64,000 nt of DNA, from the NCBI GenBank assembly GCA_965530755.1, contig CBESNA010000016.1, forward strand, positions 1-64,000, written 5' to 3'. Below, one piece after another: positions 33,381 to 42,839 of this stretch. This DNA is from SZUA-35 sp965530755. GTDB taxonomy: Bacteria; Actinomycetota; Acidimicrobiia; Acidimicrobiales; SZUA-35. Every line of letters begins with the position of its first letter. Positions within the stretch are counted from its first letter, which is position 1. Below the pieces are notes generated by a model. It was not told the origin of the DNA, did no database searches, and was given only the letters and a program-made list of their open reading frames with translations. Made by a program: the position numbers and the translations under genes.

Positions 33381-34250
33381 TCACTTGATGGCTCCCATGG
33401 CCAGGCCGCGTATCATGCGCTTCTGAGCGGCCCAGCCGGCGACCACAACGGGGAGTGTCGCGAGGACCGAGGCGGCGCTGAGTCCGGCAAGGAATTGGCC
33501 TTGGAATTTTTGCTGTGAGTTGACCCAGACCGGAATGGTGGACGCACCGGCCGGATTCAACTGGATGGCGAGGAAGAACTCGTTCCACGCAAAGATCACG
33601 CAGAGCAAGGCAGTTGCTGCCAAGCCAGGTGCCACGATCGGCAGGATCACTTGACGAAGCTGGCCCAGCAAGCTGCAGCCGTCGATCTGGGCAGCTTCGA
33701 TCAGTTCCTTGGGCACTTCGGCAAAGAACGATCGCAACATCCACACGGCGAGGGGAAGGTTCATCGCCGTGTAGAGGACGATGAGAATGGTGCGGGTGCC
33801 CAGCAGGTCGAGATCGCGAGCGATGATCCACAGCGGCATGATCGCACCGACGATGGGCAGGAACTTCGTCGAGATGAAGAAGAACAGCACATCGCGCCAC
33901 TTCCGCATCGGGCGGATCGCCAGCGCGTACGCAGCCGGGACGGCGAGGATCATGACAAGGAACGTCGAGATCAGCACGATCCAGAACGAGTTGGCGAACG
34001 CCTCGGTGAAGCTCAGCAGGCCGGTGGATGACTCGGTGACTTCGGAGAACCGATCGAGCGTCGGGTCGAAGATCATCGTTGGGCTCGCGTTGGCGACGGC
34101 TTCTTCCTTGAAGCCGTTCAGCACGAGCCAGAACAGCGGGAAGAAGAACAGCAGGCCGATGACCCAAGTCAGGAGACTGAGGATGGTCGCCGTCGTACGG
34201 TTCTGACCGAGGATGGGTTCGGCCTTGGGGGCTCTGGTGAAGATGGCCAT
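33381..34250 (-). CDS. polyol/sugar ABC transporter permease (second)
   Basis: 289 residues, six membrane helices. The EAA loop reads PKELIEAAQIDGCSLLGQLR with the conserved G and following QVILPIVAPG. ATG 34250 overlaps the stop of the first permease gene (TGATG). The reading frame is open far upstream, but that part overlaps the first permease and is a shadow. SmoG/MtlG-like partner. Confidence 0.93.
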   Translation of the reverse strand: MAIFTRAPKAEPILGQNRTTATILSLLTWVIGLLFFFPLFWLVLNGFKEEAVANASPTMIFDPTLDRFSEVTESSTGLLSFTEAFANSFWIVLISTFLVMILAVPAAYALAIRPMRKWRDVLFFFISTKFLPIVGAIMPLWIIARDLDLLGTRTILIVLYTAMNLPLAVWMLRSFFAEVPKELIEAAQIDGCSLLGQLRQVILPIVAPGLAATALLCVIFAWNEFFLAIQLNPAGASTIPVWVNSQQKFQGQFLAGLSAASVLATLPVVVAGWAAQKRMIRGLAMGAIK

Positions 34251-35164
34251 CAGGATTCGTCCTCCAGCAGATTGGACAGCACTCGTAGACCAATGTTGGC
34301 GATGATGATCGAGGCGATGACGACGATGATCGAGTACGACGACGCCAGACCGAATCGGTTGCCGCCACCGATCGAGCGCTGTGCGATGTAGAAGGGGAGG
34401 TTCTTCGCACCGGGCTGACCGCCGACGATGACTTCGATGTGGTCGTACACCTGGATGAGATAGATCGCTCCGAGCAGGGTGCCGAGCTCGAGGAACGGAC
34501 GAAGCTGGGGAAGCGTGATCTGACGGAACGTTCCCCACGCAGTGGCGCCGTCGACCCGGGCCGCTTCGAGCACCGAGGCGTCTTGGCCCTGGAGGCCCGC
34601 AAGCACGATCAGCATCATGAACGGACTCCACTGCCACACGAGCACCACCACCACCGAGGCCAGTGGATACTTGGTGGCGAACTCGATGGACTCGATGCCG
34701 ACGAGGTTCAGGGCCCAGTTGATCACGCCGAACGTTGCGCTGAACATCTGCGTCTTCCACATGAAGCCAGCAACAACGGGCATGACCAAGAACGGCGTGA
34801 TGAGCAGCGTGCGGATGAAGCCCTGCCCGAAGAACTTGCGGTCGAGCAGCAGCGCGAGGCCCGTGCCGACGATCAGCGAGAACAACACGGCCATCACCGT
34901 CATCTGCACGCTGACCCAAGCGGCGTCTCGGAAGAACTTGTCGCCGGTGAGGCTGCCGTAGTTCTCGAAGCCGATGAACCTACGGGGTTCAGGCTTGTCG
35001 ATTCGCCATTCGGTCAGGCTGTAGAAGAGCGTGAACAAGAACGGAATCTGGGTGACGACGATCGTGAACAGCAGGGCCGGGAGAATGGGGATTCGACGCT
35101 TCCACCCTTCTCGGCGTTGCAGCCTTCGAACTTCCTCTTCGTGACTGATCACGGCGCTGGTCAT
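34250..35164 (-). CDS. polyol/sugar ABC transporter permease (first)
   Basis: 304 residues, six membrane helices, EAA loop with VLEAARVDGATAWGTFRQIT. It forms the membrane channel with the following permease. SmoF/MtlF-like. A hairpin at 35235-35267 separates it from the binding-protein gene. Confidence 0.93.
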   Translation of the reverse strand: MTSAVISHEEEVRRLQRREGWKRRIPILPALLFTIVVTQIPFLFTLFYSLTEWRIDKPEPRRFIGFENYGSLTGDKFFRDAAWVSVQMTVMAVLFSLIVGTGLALLLDRKFFGQGFIRTLLITPFLVMPVVAGFMWKTQMFSATFGVINWALNLVGIESIEFATKYPLASVVVVLVWQWSPFMMLIVLAGLQGQDASVLEAARVDGATAWGTFRQITLPQLRPFLELGTLLGAIYLIQVYDHIEVIVGGQPGAKNLPFYIAQRSIGGGNRFGLASSYSIIVVIASIIIANIGLRVLSNLLEDES

Positions 35165-35234
35165 GCTGACTTCCCCCTTTGAGTCTGGCTGTTGTACTTC
35201 ATTGTGTTTTTGGCCGCACGTGGTGCAGCAAAGC

Positions 35235-35267
35235 AGCCCGGCCGGAGCGGTGTGCCCCGACCGGGCT
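35235..35267 (-). terminator. hairpin between binding-protein gene and permease genes
   Basis: 11-bp stem (35235-35245 with 35257-35267, one G-T pair) and 11-base loop in the 139-base gap. Such stems inside ABC operons protect the upstream mRNA or end most transcripts, so the binding protein is made in excess. No T tract. Confidence 0.55.
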
Positions 35268-35303
35268 CAGTTCACCTCATTGCAGGATCAGGACCTGCGA
35301 AGA

Positions 35304-36698
35304 TCAGCTGCTTGCTTCAGAAGCGATGATCTGGCAATCAGCCAGAGCATCATCGACACTCATCGAGCCGGCAATTGCTGCCGAGAAGAGCTCGGTGCAA
35401 CGGGTCCCGACGTCCTGGAACTCGGGAACACCGACGTACTGCACACCGGGAAGACCGGGCCGCGGCGTGGTGCCGGGGTTGTCGATCGGAGCGGCGAGCA
35501 TGGCGTCGAGGGTGCGCTGAGCAAAGGCGCCAGCAGCTTCCTGGTATTCCGGGCGCTCGTAGAGCGACTGACGGGTTCCCGGAGGAACTGATCGCCAACC
35601 ATCGGTCTCTGCGATGAGCTCGTGGTAGTCGGCGTTGGTTGCCCAGTCGATGAACTGCCATGCGGCGTCCTGGTCGGAGGTGCTCGCCGGGATGGCGAGG
35701 GTCCAGGCCCAGAGCCAACCAGATGCATCGGTGACCTTGGTCGGAGCAAGTGCGAAGGCCGTGTTGGCGACAACGTCTTCAGGGAAGAGGCTGGCGGCCA
35801 CGGTGGCGTCGTACCACATGGCGACCCGGCCCTCTTCGTAGAGCGTCTTGCACTCGTTGAAGCTGGAGTTCGCAGCATCGTCTTCGCCGGCGTCGTTCAG
35901 AAGATCGACGTAGAAGTTGAGTGCTTCAGCGAATTCGGGCTGATCAACCTGAGCAGCGCCGATGGATCCGTCAGCGTTGGCTTCCCACCACGTGCCACCG
36001 AAAGTGTTGAGCACGGTGGTGAAGGCAGCGCCGAGGTCACCCCAGCCGGGCTTGCCACGAAGGCAGATGCCAGCCATTTCATCGGAGTCGATCTGACGGG
36101 CGATGTCGGCAACTTCGTCCCACGTCGGAGCGTCTGGCATCGTGATGCCGTTCTCTTCCATGACGTCGGCGCGGTACATGACGAACGACGACTCGGCGTA
36201 GAACGGCGAGGAGTAGAGCTCACCGTCGACCGAGAGGCCGTTGCGAACAGCCGGGATCAGATCATCGATGTCGTAGGTGTCGGATGCGGCGGCGAGGTCG
36301 TTCAGGCCGACGAGCCAACCGTTGGAGCCGAACTGCGGCGTCTCGTACATGCCGATCTGGACGACGTCGAACTGCTCGCCACTAGCGCCGACGTCACGGG
36401 TGGTGACCTCGCGCAGCGTCTGCTCGTCGAGCACGGTGAAGTTGACGGTGATGCCGGTCTCGGCCGTGAAGTGCTCGGGCGCCAGTTCGGCCATCTTTTC
36501 GATGTTGTCGTTACCAACCAGAGCGACGGTGATCGAACGGGCACCGTCATCGGAGCCGCCGTCATCGGAGCCTTCGGTCGTGTCCGACCCCTCTTCGGCA
36601 TCGCTTCCGCCGCAGGCGGCAGCGATCATCGCCAACGCGGCGAGAAGGCTGAGGATGCGGAGCCACGGGCTCTTACCTCGTTGGTCTACTCGGATCAT
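35304..36698 (-). CDS. polyol/sugar ABC transporter substrate-binding lipoprotein
   Basis: 464 residues. Lipoprotein signal peptide with lipobox AAAC, Cys at residue 29, then an acidic Ser/Asp/Gly linker (30-53) and a periplasmic-binding-protein fold of the family-1 type. It keeps ETPQFGSNGWLVGLNDLA and YSSPFYAESSFVMYRADVME, common in sorbitol/mannitol binders. Start 36698 has GGGGAGA at good spacing; 36749 is less likely. Divergent from the polyol dehydrogenase. Confidence 0.92.
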   Translation of the reverse strand: MIRVDQRGKSPWLRILSLLAALAMIAAACGGSDAEEGSDTTEGSDDGGSDDGARSITVALVGNDNIEKMAELAPEHFTAETGITVNFTVLDEQTLREVTTRDVGASGEQFDVVQIGMYETPQFGSNGWLVGLNDLAAASDTYDIDDLIPAVRNGLSVDGELYSSPFYAESSFVMYRADVMEENGITMPDAPTWDEVADIARQIDSDEMAGICLRGKPGWGDLGAAFTTVLNTFGGTWWEANADGSIGAAQVDQPEFAEALNFYVDLLNDAGEDDAANSSFNECKTLYEEGRVAMWYDATVAASLFPEDVVANTAFALAPTKVTDASGWLWAWTLAIPASTSDQDAAWQFIDWATNADYHELIAETDGWRSVPPGTRQSLYERPEYQEAAGAFAQRTLDAMLAAPIDNPGTTPRPGLPGVQYVGVPEFQDVGTRCTELFSAAIAGSMSVDDALADCQIIASEASS

Positions 36699-36850
36699 CT
36701 GATCTCCCCTAGAGATTGTGGTGGCGGAGAACGAGGTGTCCTCCGTCACGTCAGGTTCTAGTTGCGTTTATGTTGGATTGCAAGCGAATGATTGGTATTT
36801 CCATCGAATCTTACGAAACATGGCACCTAGCGCCTGCGTTCGTGTTGGTA

Positions 36851-36856
36851 TAGGGT
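36851..36856 (+). promoter_or_regulatory. -10 element of a leaderless polyol dehydrogenase transcript
   Basis: TAGGGT (inside TATAGGGT) lies seven bases before GTG 36864, the same geometry as fliW. The mRNA would start at or next to the GTG. Confidence 0.5.
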
Positions 36857-36863
36857 GCGAAAC

Positions 36864-38294
36864 GTGACCAACGACTCACCTGCGACTCCGACCATCGACG
36901 ACGCCTACGACCGAGCGATGCTGCGCCGGAGCATCGTCCACATCGGCGTGGGAGGCTTTCACCGAGCCCACCTGGCGACCTACATCGACGATCTCTGCCG
37001 AGCGGGCAATGTCGACTGGTCGATCGTGGGAGCAGGCGTCCTGCCCGGTGATGCAGCGATGGCCGAGGCGCTCCATGCGCAGCATGGGATGTACACGCTC
37101 ATCGTCCGGGGCCAGGACACCACGACAGTCCAAGTCATCGGCAGCATCGTGGACTACCTGCACGCATGGCCTGATCCTGAGGAGCTGATCGAAAGGATTG
37201 CCGCCCCCACAACGCAGATCGTGTCGCTCACCGTGACCGAGGGTGGTTACCCCGTCGACGACGCCGACGGAAGCTTCGTGGCCGACTCGCCGAACGCGGC
37301 TCCCGGCTCTGCCTTCGCCATTCTCGCCGCCGGGCTCGATCGGCGCCGGACCGCGTCTGGCTCCCCCGTTACCATCATGAGTTGCGACAACGTCATCAGC
37401 AATGGTCATGTCACGGCTGCCGCCGTCCTTGGTTGCGCTGAGGCGCACGGTCCGGCGCTGATTTCGTGGATCGGCGACAACGTCACCTTCCCCAACAGCA
37501 TGGTGGACCGAATCACCCCGGCGTCTGCTCCGAGCGATCGAGAGTGGCTGCTCGAGGAGCACCACATCGACGACCGCTGGCCAGTCGTGACCGAACCATT
37601 CCGCCAGTGGGTGGTCGAGGACCGTTTCGCCGGCGATCGCCTGCCTCTCGAGATGATCGACGTCATCGTCACAGACGACGTCGAGCCGTACGAGCTGATG
37701 AAGCTGCGCCTGCTCAACGCCGGCCACTCGTGTATTGCCTATCTCGCCGCCCTGCTCGACGTCGAAACCGTGTCCGATGCGATGGCTCAGCCGGAGATCG
37801 CCGCGTTCCTGACCCGTTTCCTGGAGGCGGAAGCTCGCCCCGTTCTCCCCGCCATCGTCGGCATCGACATCGACGAGTACATCACCACGCTTGTGCACCG
37901 GTTCTCCAACCCGAACATCGGCGACCAGATCGCTCGCCTCTGCCTCGACGGTTCAGCCAAGTTCCCCAAGTTCCTCGTTCCCACGATCCTGCGCCAGCTC
38001 GATGCCGGCGGGCCTGTCGATCTGAGCGCGCTGGCGATCGCCGGCTGGTGTGAGTATCTGAATGGCACAACCGAATCCGGGGCAACGATCGACCTCGCCC
38101 GAGATCCACACCTCGATCGGGCCGTGGCCGCAGCCGTAGCCTCGAAGACCGACCCCGTCGCCTTTCTCAGCTTCGACGCCGTCTTCGCCGATCTTCCGCC
38201 CGCCTCTCCGTTCCATGAAGCGTTCGCCGGCGCCGTTCAGGGTCTCCGATCACACGGAGTACGCTCCACCATCGAGCGGCTGCTCGCCCAGTGA
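36864..38294 (+). CDS. mannitol/polyol 2-dehydrogenase (long-chain polyol dehydrogenase)
   Basis: 476 residues. Oxidises D-mannitol or a related polyol to the ketose with NAD. N-terminal Rossmann domain (SIVHIGVGGFHRAHLATYID), SCDNVISNG, and the family catalytic motif KLRLLNAGHS (Lys-Asn-His). GTG 36864 is preferred over GTG 36855 because of the -10 element seven bases before it. Uronate reductases of the same family cannot be ruled out, but the ABC genes opposite favour a polyol. Confidence 0.9.
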   Translation: MTNDSPATPTIDDAYDRAMLRRSIVHIGVGGFHRAHLATYIDDLCRAGNVDWSIVGAGVLPGDAAMAEALHAQHGMYTLIVRGQDTTTVQVIGSIVDYLHAWPDPEELIERIAAPTTQIVSLTVTEGGYPVDDADGSFVADSPNAAPGSAFAILAAGLDRRRTASGSPVTIMSCDNVISNGHVTAAAVLGCAEAHGPALISWIGDNVTFPNSMVDRITPASAPSDREWLLEEHHIDDRWPVVTEPFRQWVVEDRFAGDRLPLEMIDVIVTDDVEPYELMKLRLLNAGHSCIAYLAALLDVETVSDAMAQPEIAAFLTRFLEAEARPVLPAIVGIDIDEYITTLVHRFSNPNIGDQIARLCLDGSAKFPKFLVPTILRQLDAGGPVDLSALAIAGWCEYLNGTTESGATIDLARDPHLDRAVAAAVASKTDPVAFLSFDAVFADLPPASPFHEAFAGAVQGLRSHGVRSTIERLLAQ

Positions 38295-38319
38295 GTCAGC
38301 CCATCACCGAGGGCACGCA

Positions 38320-39111
38320 ATGACCGACCGATCGACGGAAACTCCCGCGCTGTTCCAGAGCGAGCGTCAACGTGAGATCGCCTCCCTCACCCATCAGTTC
38401 GGCCGGGTCGAGGTGTCCCACCTCGCCGAGCGATTCCAGGTCACCACGGAGACCATCCGTCGTGACCTCTCCGACCTTCAGCGGCAGAAGGTCGTACGCA
38501 GAGTTCACGGCGGCGGCATTCCGTGGGAGAACTCGGCGTTCGAGCCGCTCGTTGCCGTCCGCGCCGATCTCAACGACAACGAGAAACGCCGACTCGCCAT
38601 CCGGGCCATCGACGAACTGCCTGAGCGCGGCTCGGTCATCATCGACTCCGGAAGCACGTTGACGAGGTTCGCCGAAGCCATTCCGGACGGGCCAGAGCTC
38701 AACGTCGTGACCAACTCACTGCCCATCGCGCAAGCGCTCTCCGAACGACGCTCCATCGACGTTTTCGTCACCGGCGGCAAGCTGCGCAGGAACACCTTGG
38801 CCCTGGTCGACGAACACGCGATCGAAGCGATCGCACCACTCTCGGTCGACACGCTCTTCATCAGCGCAGACGCAGCGACCGCCCCGACGGGTCTCACCAC
38901 TCCGTATCCAGAGGAGGCAGCCCTCAAACGAGCGATGATTCGAAGCGCCAGACGCGTCGTTGCCCTGGTCGATCACACCAAGTTCGCCAAGGATGAATTC
39001 ATTCGCTTCGCCGAATGGTCAGACATCGACGTGCTCGTCACCAACCACGAACTCGACAGCACCATTGCCTCGGCCATCGAAGCAACCGGAACCACCGTTG
39101 TCCTCGCCTGA
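38320..39111 (+). CDS. DeoR-family transcription regulator
   Basis: 263 residues. N-terminal helix-turn-helix (ASLTHQFGRVEVSHLAERFQ, VTTETIRRDLSDLQRQKVVR, then RVHGG) and C-terminal sugar-phosphate-binding domain (about 85-255) with IDSGSTLTRFAE and DEHAIEAI. GAGGG precedes the ATG. It follows the dehydrogenase by 25 bases and probably controls the polyol locus in response to a phosphorylated sugar. Confidence 0.93.
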   Translation: MTDRSTETPALFQSERQREIASLTHQFGRVEVSHLAERFQVTTETIRRDLSDLQRQKVVRRVHGGGIPWENSAFEPLVAVRADLNDNEKRRLAIRAIDELPERGSVIIDSGSTLTRFAEAIPDGPELNVVTNSLPIAQALSERRSIDVFVTGGKLRRNTLALVDEHAIEAIAPLSVDTLFISADAATAPTGLTTPYPEEAALKRAMIRSARRVVALVDHTKFAKDEFIRFAEWSDIDVLVTNHELDSTIASAIEATGTTVVLA

Positions 39112-39922
39112 CTCACCGTCGCCTGAACCGCCACCAACCCTGCGCGCCTCTTCGTCGTCACGCCACCTCGCCCGGGTGGCCGAAGAGGTGGCGAGCCAGG
39201 CATCGAGGCTCGTTCGTCGTGAGATGGGCAGGGCGGAACTCGCGGGGACCAAGAGCACACCGACCGACGTCGTGACGCACACCGACATCGAGTCCGAGAC
39301 GCACATACGGCACGAACTCCTCCAACGATGCCCTGGATCGTCGATCGTCGGCGAGGAGCTCGTCGACAATCACGGACACAACGACATCGAATGGATCGTC
39401 GACCCGATCGACGGGACGGTGAACTTTCTCTATGACCTCCCGATCGTGGCGGTGAGTATCGCTGCACGAGTGGCCTCCGTCGTGGTTGCCGGGGCTGTCG
39501 CCGACGTGATCCGGGGCGATGTCTTCGTCGCTGTGCGGTCCGAGGGGGCGACCTTGAACGGCCTGCCGATCACGGTCGGCGAGCCGGGTTCGCTGCCCCA
39601 GGCACTCGTCGGGACAGGCTTCTCGTACGACGCTGCTTGGCGCCGGGACCAGGCCGAGATCGTGTCGCGCATCCTGCCCGCCACCAGGGACATCCGGTGC
39701 ATGGGCTCGGCGGCACTGAACCTCTGCTGGGTCGGATGCGGCCGCCTCGACGGCTACTACGAGCAGGGCACGCAGCCGTACGACTACGCCGCGGCTGCGC
39801 TCGTGGCACGCGAAGCCGGCGCTCGCGTCGAATTGCCGGCCGACAACGAACTCTCGCTCGTACTCGGAAGCCGGCCCGATGTGTTCGACCAACTCCGCTT
39901 GCTGATCGATCCGGCGGGTTGA
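39098..39922 (+). CDS. inositol-monophosphatase-like phosphatase
   Basis: About 274 residues if translation starts at TTG 39098; GTG 39176 (248 residues) is an alternative, and neither has a Shine-Dalgarno site. Mg-dependent phosphatase motifs: GEELVDNHGHNDIEWIVDPI followed by DGTVNFLYDLP, and QPYDYAAAALVAREAGARVE near the end. It may dephosphorylate inositol-, fructose- or another sugar phosphate. Its start overlaps the DeoR gene, so it is coupled to the polyol operon. Confidence 0.85.
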   Translation: MSSPDSPSPEPPPTLRASSSSRHLARVAEEVASQASRLVRREMGRAELAGTKSTPTDVVTHTDIESETHIRHELLQRCPGSSIVGEELVDNHGHNDIEWIVDPIDGTVNFLYDLPIVAVSIAARVASVVVAGAVADVIRGDVFVAVRSEGATLNGLPITVGEPGSLPQALVGTGFSYDAAWRRDQAEIVSRILPATRDIRCMGSAALNLCWVGCGRLDGYYEQGTQPYDYAAAALVAREAGARVELPADNELSLVLGSRPDVFDQLRLLIDPAG

Positions 39923-39925
39923 CGC

Positions 39926-40783
39926 TCAGAGCAGGAGCGACGATCGCTCCGGATCGTTTCGGTGGTCCCACAGCGAGAGGAGCGGGGCGATGTCATCGTC
40001 AGCTCTTTCAGAGATCCTGGCCACGCCCATCACCGCCTCCCACCGGCGAAGATCGCCGCTCGCAGCCGACAGCTGTTCTTGCCAAGCTTGCAGATAGGAG
40101 CGATGCAACAGGCTCAACATCTCGGTGCTCGCATCCGGAAGATGTTGACGGTCCTCGAGGTCGAAACCGGGTCGCATCAACACCGAACTGCGCACCACGT
40201 CGGCGAGCGGGTGTCCGATCGAAGCATCGAACCAGTCGATGACCACCGGCCCGGTCCGACTCATCAAGAGATTGCCCGGGTGGAAGTCGCCGTGCAGGAT
40301 CGCAGCTCCGCTCGGAAGCTCGGCGACGATGCGCCCCGCCTCGCCCCGATCGGTGTCGCTGATCCGGTCGCACACAGCGACTTTGCTGGCCAGCCGTGCT
40401 GTGAGATCCGGAAGTCCTTCCGGAAGCCCGGCAGCGTGGATCATCTTCTGAACGCTCACGAGTTCGTCGACCAGCACCGGCACGTCGGACGGACGTTCCA
40501 GCATTCGGTCCCACATCGATGGGCCATCGATGCGTTGGAACACCACACATGAACGTCCACCGATGATCACGACATCGAGCACGGTCGGAACGGGAAGGCC
40601 GAAGCCGTGAATCACCGAAGTGAGATCGGCCTCGATCCCGGCCCAGTGCTCCGGTACGTCGGGTCTGGGCACCTTCACGACCGCACCGCGGCCGAACTCG
40701 AACACGTCCGAGGTTCGGCCCGCTGACACCAGCGATCCTGGCCTCACACCACCGGCACCGTCATGTCGATCCGACGACGCCAT
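39926..40783 (-). CDS. APH-family phosphotransferase (kinase-like fold)
   Basis: 285 residues. Aminoglycoside/choline-kinase-like fold: lysine in GRGAVVKVPRP, catalytic loop ILHGDFHPGNLLM, metal site VVIDWFDASIGHPLAD. Real substrate unknown; most chromosomal members are not antibiotic kinases. ATG 40783 overlaps the sigB stop (TGATG), so it is translated with the sigma operon, which is unusual. Confidence 0.85.
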   Translation of the reverse strand: MASSDRHDGAGGVRPGSLVSAGRTSDVFEFGRGAVVKVPRPDVPEHWAGIEADLTSVIHGFGLPVPTVLDVVIIGGRSCVVFQRIDGPSMWDRMLERPSDVPVLVDELVSVQKMIHAAGLPEGLPDLTARLASKVAVCDRISDTDRGEAGRIVAELPSGAAILHGDFHPGNLLMSRTGPVVIDWFDASIGHPLADVVRSSVLMRPGFDLEDRQHLPDASTEMLSLLHRSYLQAWQEQLSAASGDLRRWEAVMGVARISERADDDIAPLLSLWDHRNDPERSSLLL

Positions 40784-41526
40784 CACGCCCGCAGCTTCTC
40801 GCGCAGTTCCTCGAGTGACTTTCGCAACAAGCGGGAGACATGCATCTGGCTGATGCCGACCCGATCGGCGATTTCGGCCTGGCTGAGATCCTCGAAGAAC
40901 CTGAGCTCGATGATCGTGCGGTCCCGCTCCGACAATTCGGCCACCATGTCGCGCACGGCCATCTCGAGCTCGGTCTGGTGATACCCGGGGTCAGTGGTTC
41001 CGAGGCGCGACGAGATGGTCATCCCCTCATCGTCCTCGCCTCGTCCAACGTCGATACTGGTCGCCCGGTAGGCCGACTGAGCGTCGAGGGCTTCGATGAC
41101 TTCGTCGACCGACAGCTCGGCCCGTTCAGCGAGTTCGTCGATCGTGGGCGGACGACTCTGTTCCTTGGACAACTGTTCGCGCACCTGCCGAACCAGCGCC
41201 GATCGCTCCTGCAGGCTTCGAGGAACACGGACGGCCCACGAGCGATCGCGAAAGTATTTCTTGAGTTCTCCGTCGATCGTGCGACCGGCGAACGTCGAGA
41301 ACTGGACACCGAACTCTGGGTCGAAGCGGTCGACCGCCTTCACCAGCGCCAGCTGCGCCACTTGACGGAGATCCTCGCTCTCGACTCCCCGATCCTTGTA
41401 CCGCTTGGCGAAGTACTCCGCTAGTGGTGCGAAGCTCTCGACCAACTCGTTTCGGACCTTGGCCGAACCGCTCTCGGCCAGCTCGGCGAATTTGTCCGCT
41501 CGCCAGGCGTCGTCCGGACGGGTCAC
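40783..41526 (-). CDS. sigB: stress sigma factor of the SigB/SigF family
   Basis: 247 residues. Region 2 (about 20-95) has ESEDLRQVAQLALVKAVDRF and VQFSTFAGRTIDGELKKYFR. Region 3 begins WAVRVPRSLQERSALVRQVR. Region 4 has LSERDRTIIELRFFEDLSQA and the helix-turn-helix IADRVGISQMHVSRLLRKSL. GTG start overlaps the preceding anti-sigma-like gene (GTGA). It probably recognises the GTT(T/G)...GGG promoters mapped at 43.9-58.7 kb, one of which drives this operon. Confidence 0.93.
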   Translation of the reverse strand: MTRPDDAWRADKFAELAESGSAKVRNELVESFAPLAEYFAKRYKDRGVESEDLRQVAQLALVKAVDRFDPEFGVQFSTFAGRTIDGELKKYFRDRSWAVRVPRSLQERSALVRQVREQLSKEQSRPPTIDELAERAELSVDEVIEALDAQSAYRATSIDVGRGEDDEGMTISSRLGTTDPGYHQTELEMAVRDMVAELSERDRTIIELRFFEDLSQAEIADRVGISQMHVSRLLRKSLEELREKLRA

Positions 41527-41930
41527 TCGCCCGACGTCGCCTTCTCGAGCTCGATCGTCCGCTCACCGGACTCCGAGGAGAGAGCGTATGAGTCGAGCGT
41601 CGCACCGAGAATGGCGTGGACGAGGTCGTCGATCTCCCGCACAGGGAGGCCATCGATGTGGCGTTCGCCGCGCACCACGAGCGTCGATCCGGCCACCTGC
41701 AACGCCAGTGCGACCTCGCCGCCGACGTCATCATCCCGCAGAAGCCAGGTCACCGCCTCGTCGACGGCGAGCCGGAGATCATCGAGTTCGTCGACGTTGA
41801 AACCGAAGTCGGATGCGAACGTTGCTGTCGTGATGCGGCAGATCCGCAGGTAGCCGGAGCGGGCCGGAAAACGGATGGTCAAGACATCGTCGAGCTGGTC
41901 GGTCACGTGGTTCCTGTCAATCGGATGCAT
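41523..41930 (-). CDS. RsbW-like anti-sigma factor with degenerate ATP site
   Basis: 135 residues, the size and fold pattern of an RsbW-type GHKL domain. The N-box region DELDDLRLAVDEAVTWLL keeps Glu but has Trp in place of the Asn that binds Mg-ATP, and no DxGxG box is visible. Position directly before sigB argues for an anti-sigma factor. With these losses it may bind the sigma factor without kinase activity. It starts 9 bases after mscS. Confidence 0.75.
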   Translation of the reverse strand: MHPIDRNHVTDQLDDVLTIRFPARSGYLRICRITTATFASDFGFNVDELDDLRLAVDEAVTWLLRDDDVGGEVALALQVAGSTLVVRGERHIDGLPVREIDDLVHAILGATLDSYALSSESGERTIELEKATSGE

Positions 41931-41939
41931 CTGGCTGAT

Positions 41940-42839
41940 TCATCGGGCGGGGTCATGAGGGGTCTCCACCCGCTCGGACAACAGCGTGGCCGCTTCGGAG
42001 GAGAAATGCAGCGTCCGCTGCGGAAAGGGAATCGAGATCTCTGCTTGTTCGAACGCCTCGGCGAGCGAGATGGCCACGGCGTGCTGGGCTCGTAGTTTCT
42101 CCGCGATCGACGGTTCATGCCAGAACATCGCCGTGAGGTCGATGCTCGAGTCGCCGAAGGACGACACCAGGACAACGGGGCTCGGTTCATCGAGGACACC
42201 CTCGACACCTCCGAGGGCGTCCGTCGCCACCTCGACTGCCCGACGCAGATCGGTTCCGTACGCCACACCAAGCGGGACTGACGTACGACGCCGCCCGTTC
42301 TGGCTCAAGTTGATGATCGGACTCCGGATGACCTCGGCGTTCGGCAATCTCACGATCTCGCCGGACGGAGTACGAATCGTCAATGTCCGCGAGTCGATCG
42401 ACGTGATCGTGCCGACATAGTCCTGCGACTCGATCTCGTCACCCTTCGAGAAGGGTCGCCTGACCTGCAACAACGCACCGGCGACGAAGTTCTCGAGAAT
42501 CGATTGCAGAGCGAAGGCAAGAGCGACACCGAGGAGGCCGAGCGCTCCCAGCAGCGGGGTGATCCTGACGCCCACTGCTTCGAGGGCGTAGACCACCCCG
42601 AACGCCACGATCGTGTAGCCGAGCAAACGCCCGAGGAAGTCGCTCAGAAACGAGTTCGATCCGGTACTGGCGACGACGCGAGTCAGAGTGGAACGAGCGA
42701 CGCGGCTGAGAACGACGGCCACGATCAGGATCAGGAGGGCCCACAACCAATCCTCTGCTCCGGTGCCGGCGATCGCATCGCCGACCTCATCGATGACCTC
42801 GGTGTCGGGGATGTCGGAGTCGATCTGGAAACGCCTCAC
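41940..42839 (-). CDS. small-conductance mechanosensitive channel MscS
   Basis: 299 residues. Three membrane helices (about 30-52, 65-88, 92-118); the pore helix region reads LGALGLLGVALAFALQSILE. Then comes the MscS beta domain (GDEIESQDYVGTITSIDSRT, LPNAEVIRSPIINLSQ) and a C-terminal alpha/beta domain. It releases solutes on hypo-osmotic shock. The GTG start overlaps the baeRF gene by 4 bases (GTGA); long upstream readings are shadows. Confidence 0.93.
   Translation of the reverse strand: MRRFQIDSDIPDTEVIDEVGDAIAGTGAEDWLWALLILIVAVVLSRVARSTLTRVVASTGSNSFLSDFLGRLLGYTIVAFGVVYALEAVGVRITPLLGALGLLGVALAFALQSILENFVAGALLQVRRPFSKGDEIESQDYVGTITSIDSRTLTIRTPSGEIVRLPNAEVIRSPIINLSQNGRRRTSVPLGVAYGTDLRRAVEVATDALGGVEGVLDEPSPVVLVSSFGDSSIDLTAMFWHEPSIAEKLRAQHAVAISLAEAFEQAEISIPFPQRTLHFSSEAATLLSERVETPHDPAR

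Noticed and set aside
34251..34919. Upstream extension of the second permease frame
   Set aside because: Overlaps the first permease gene fully and has shadow composition; ATG 34250 begins a normal permease.
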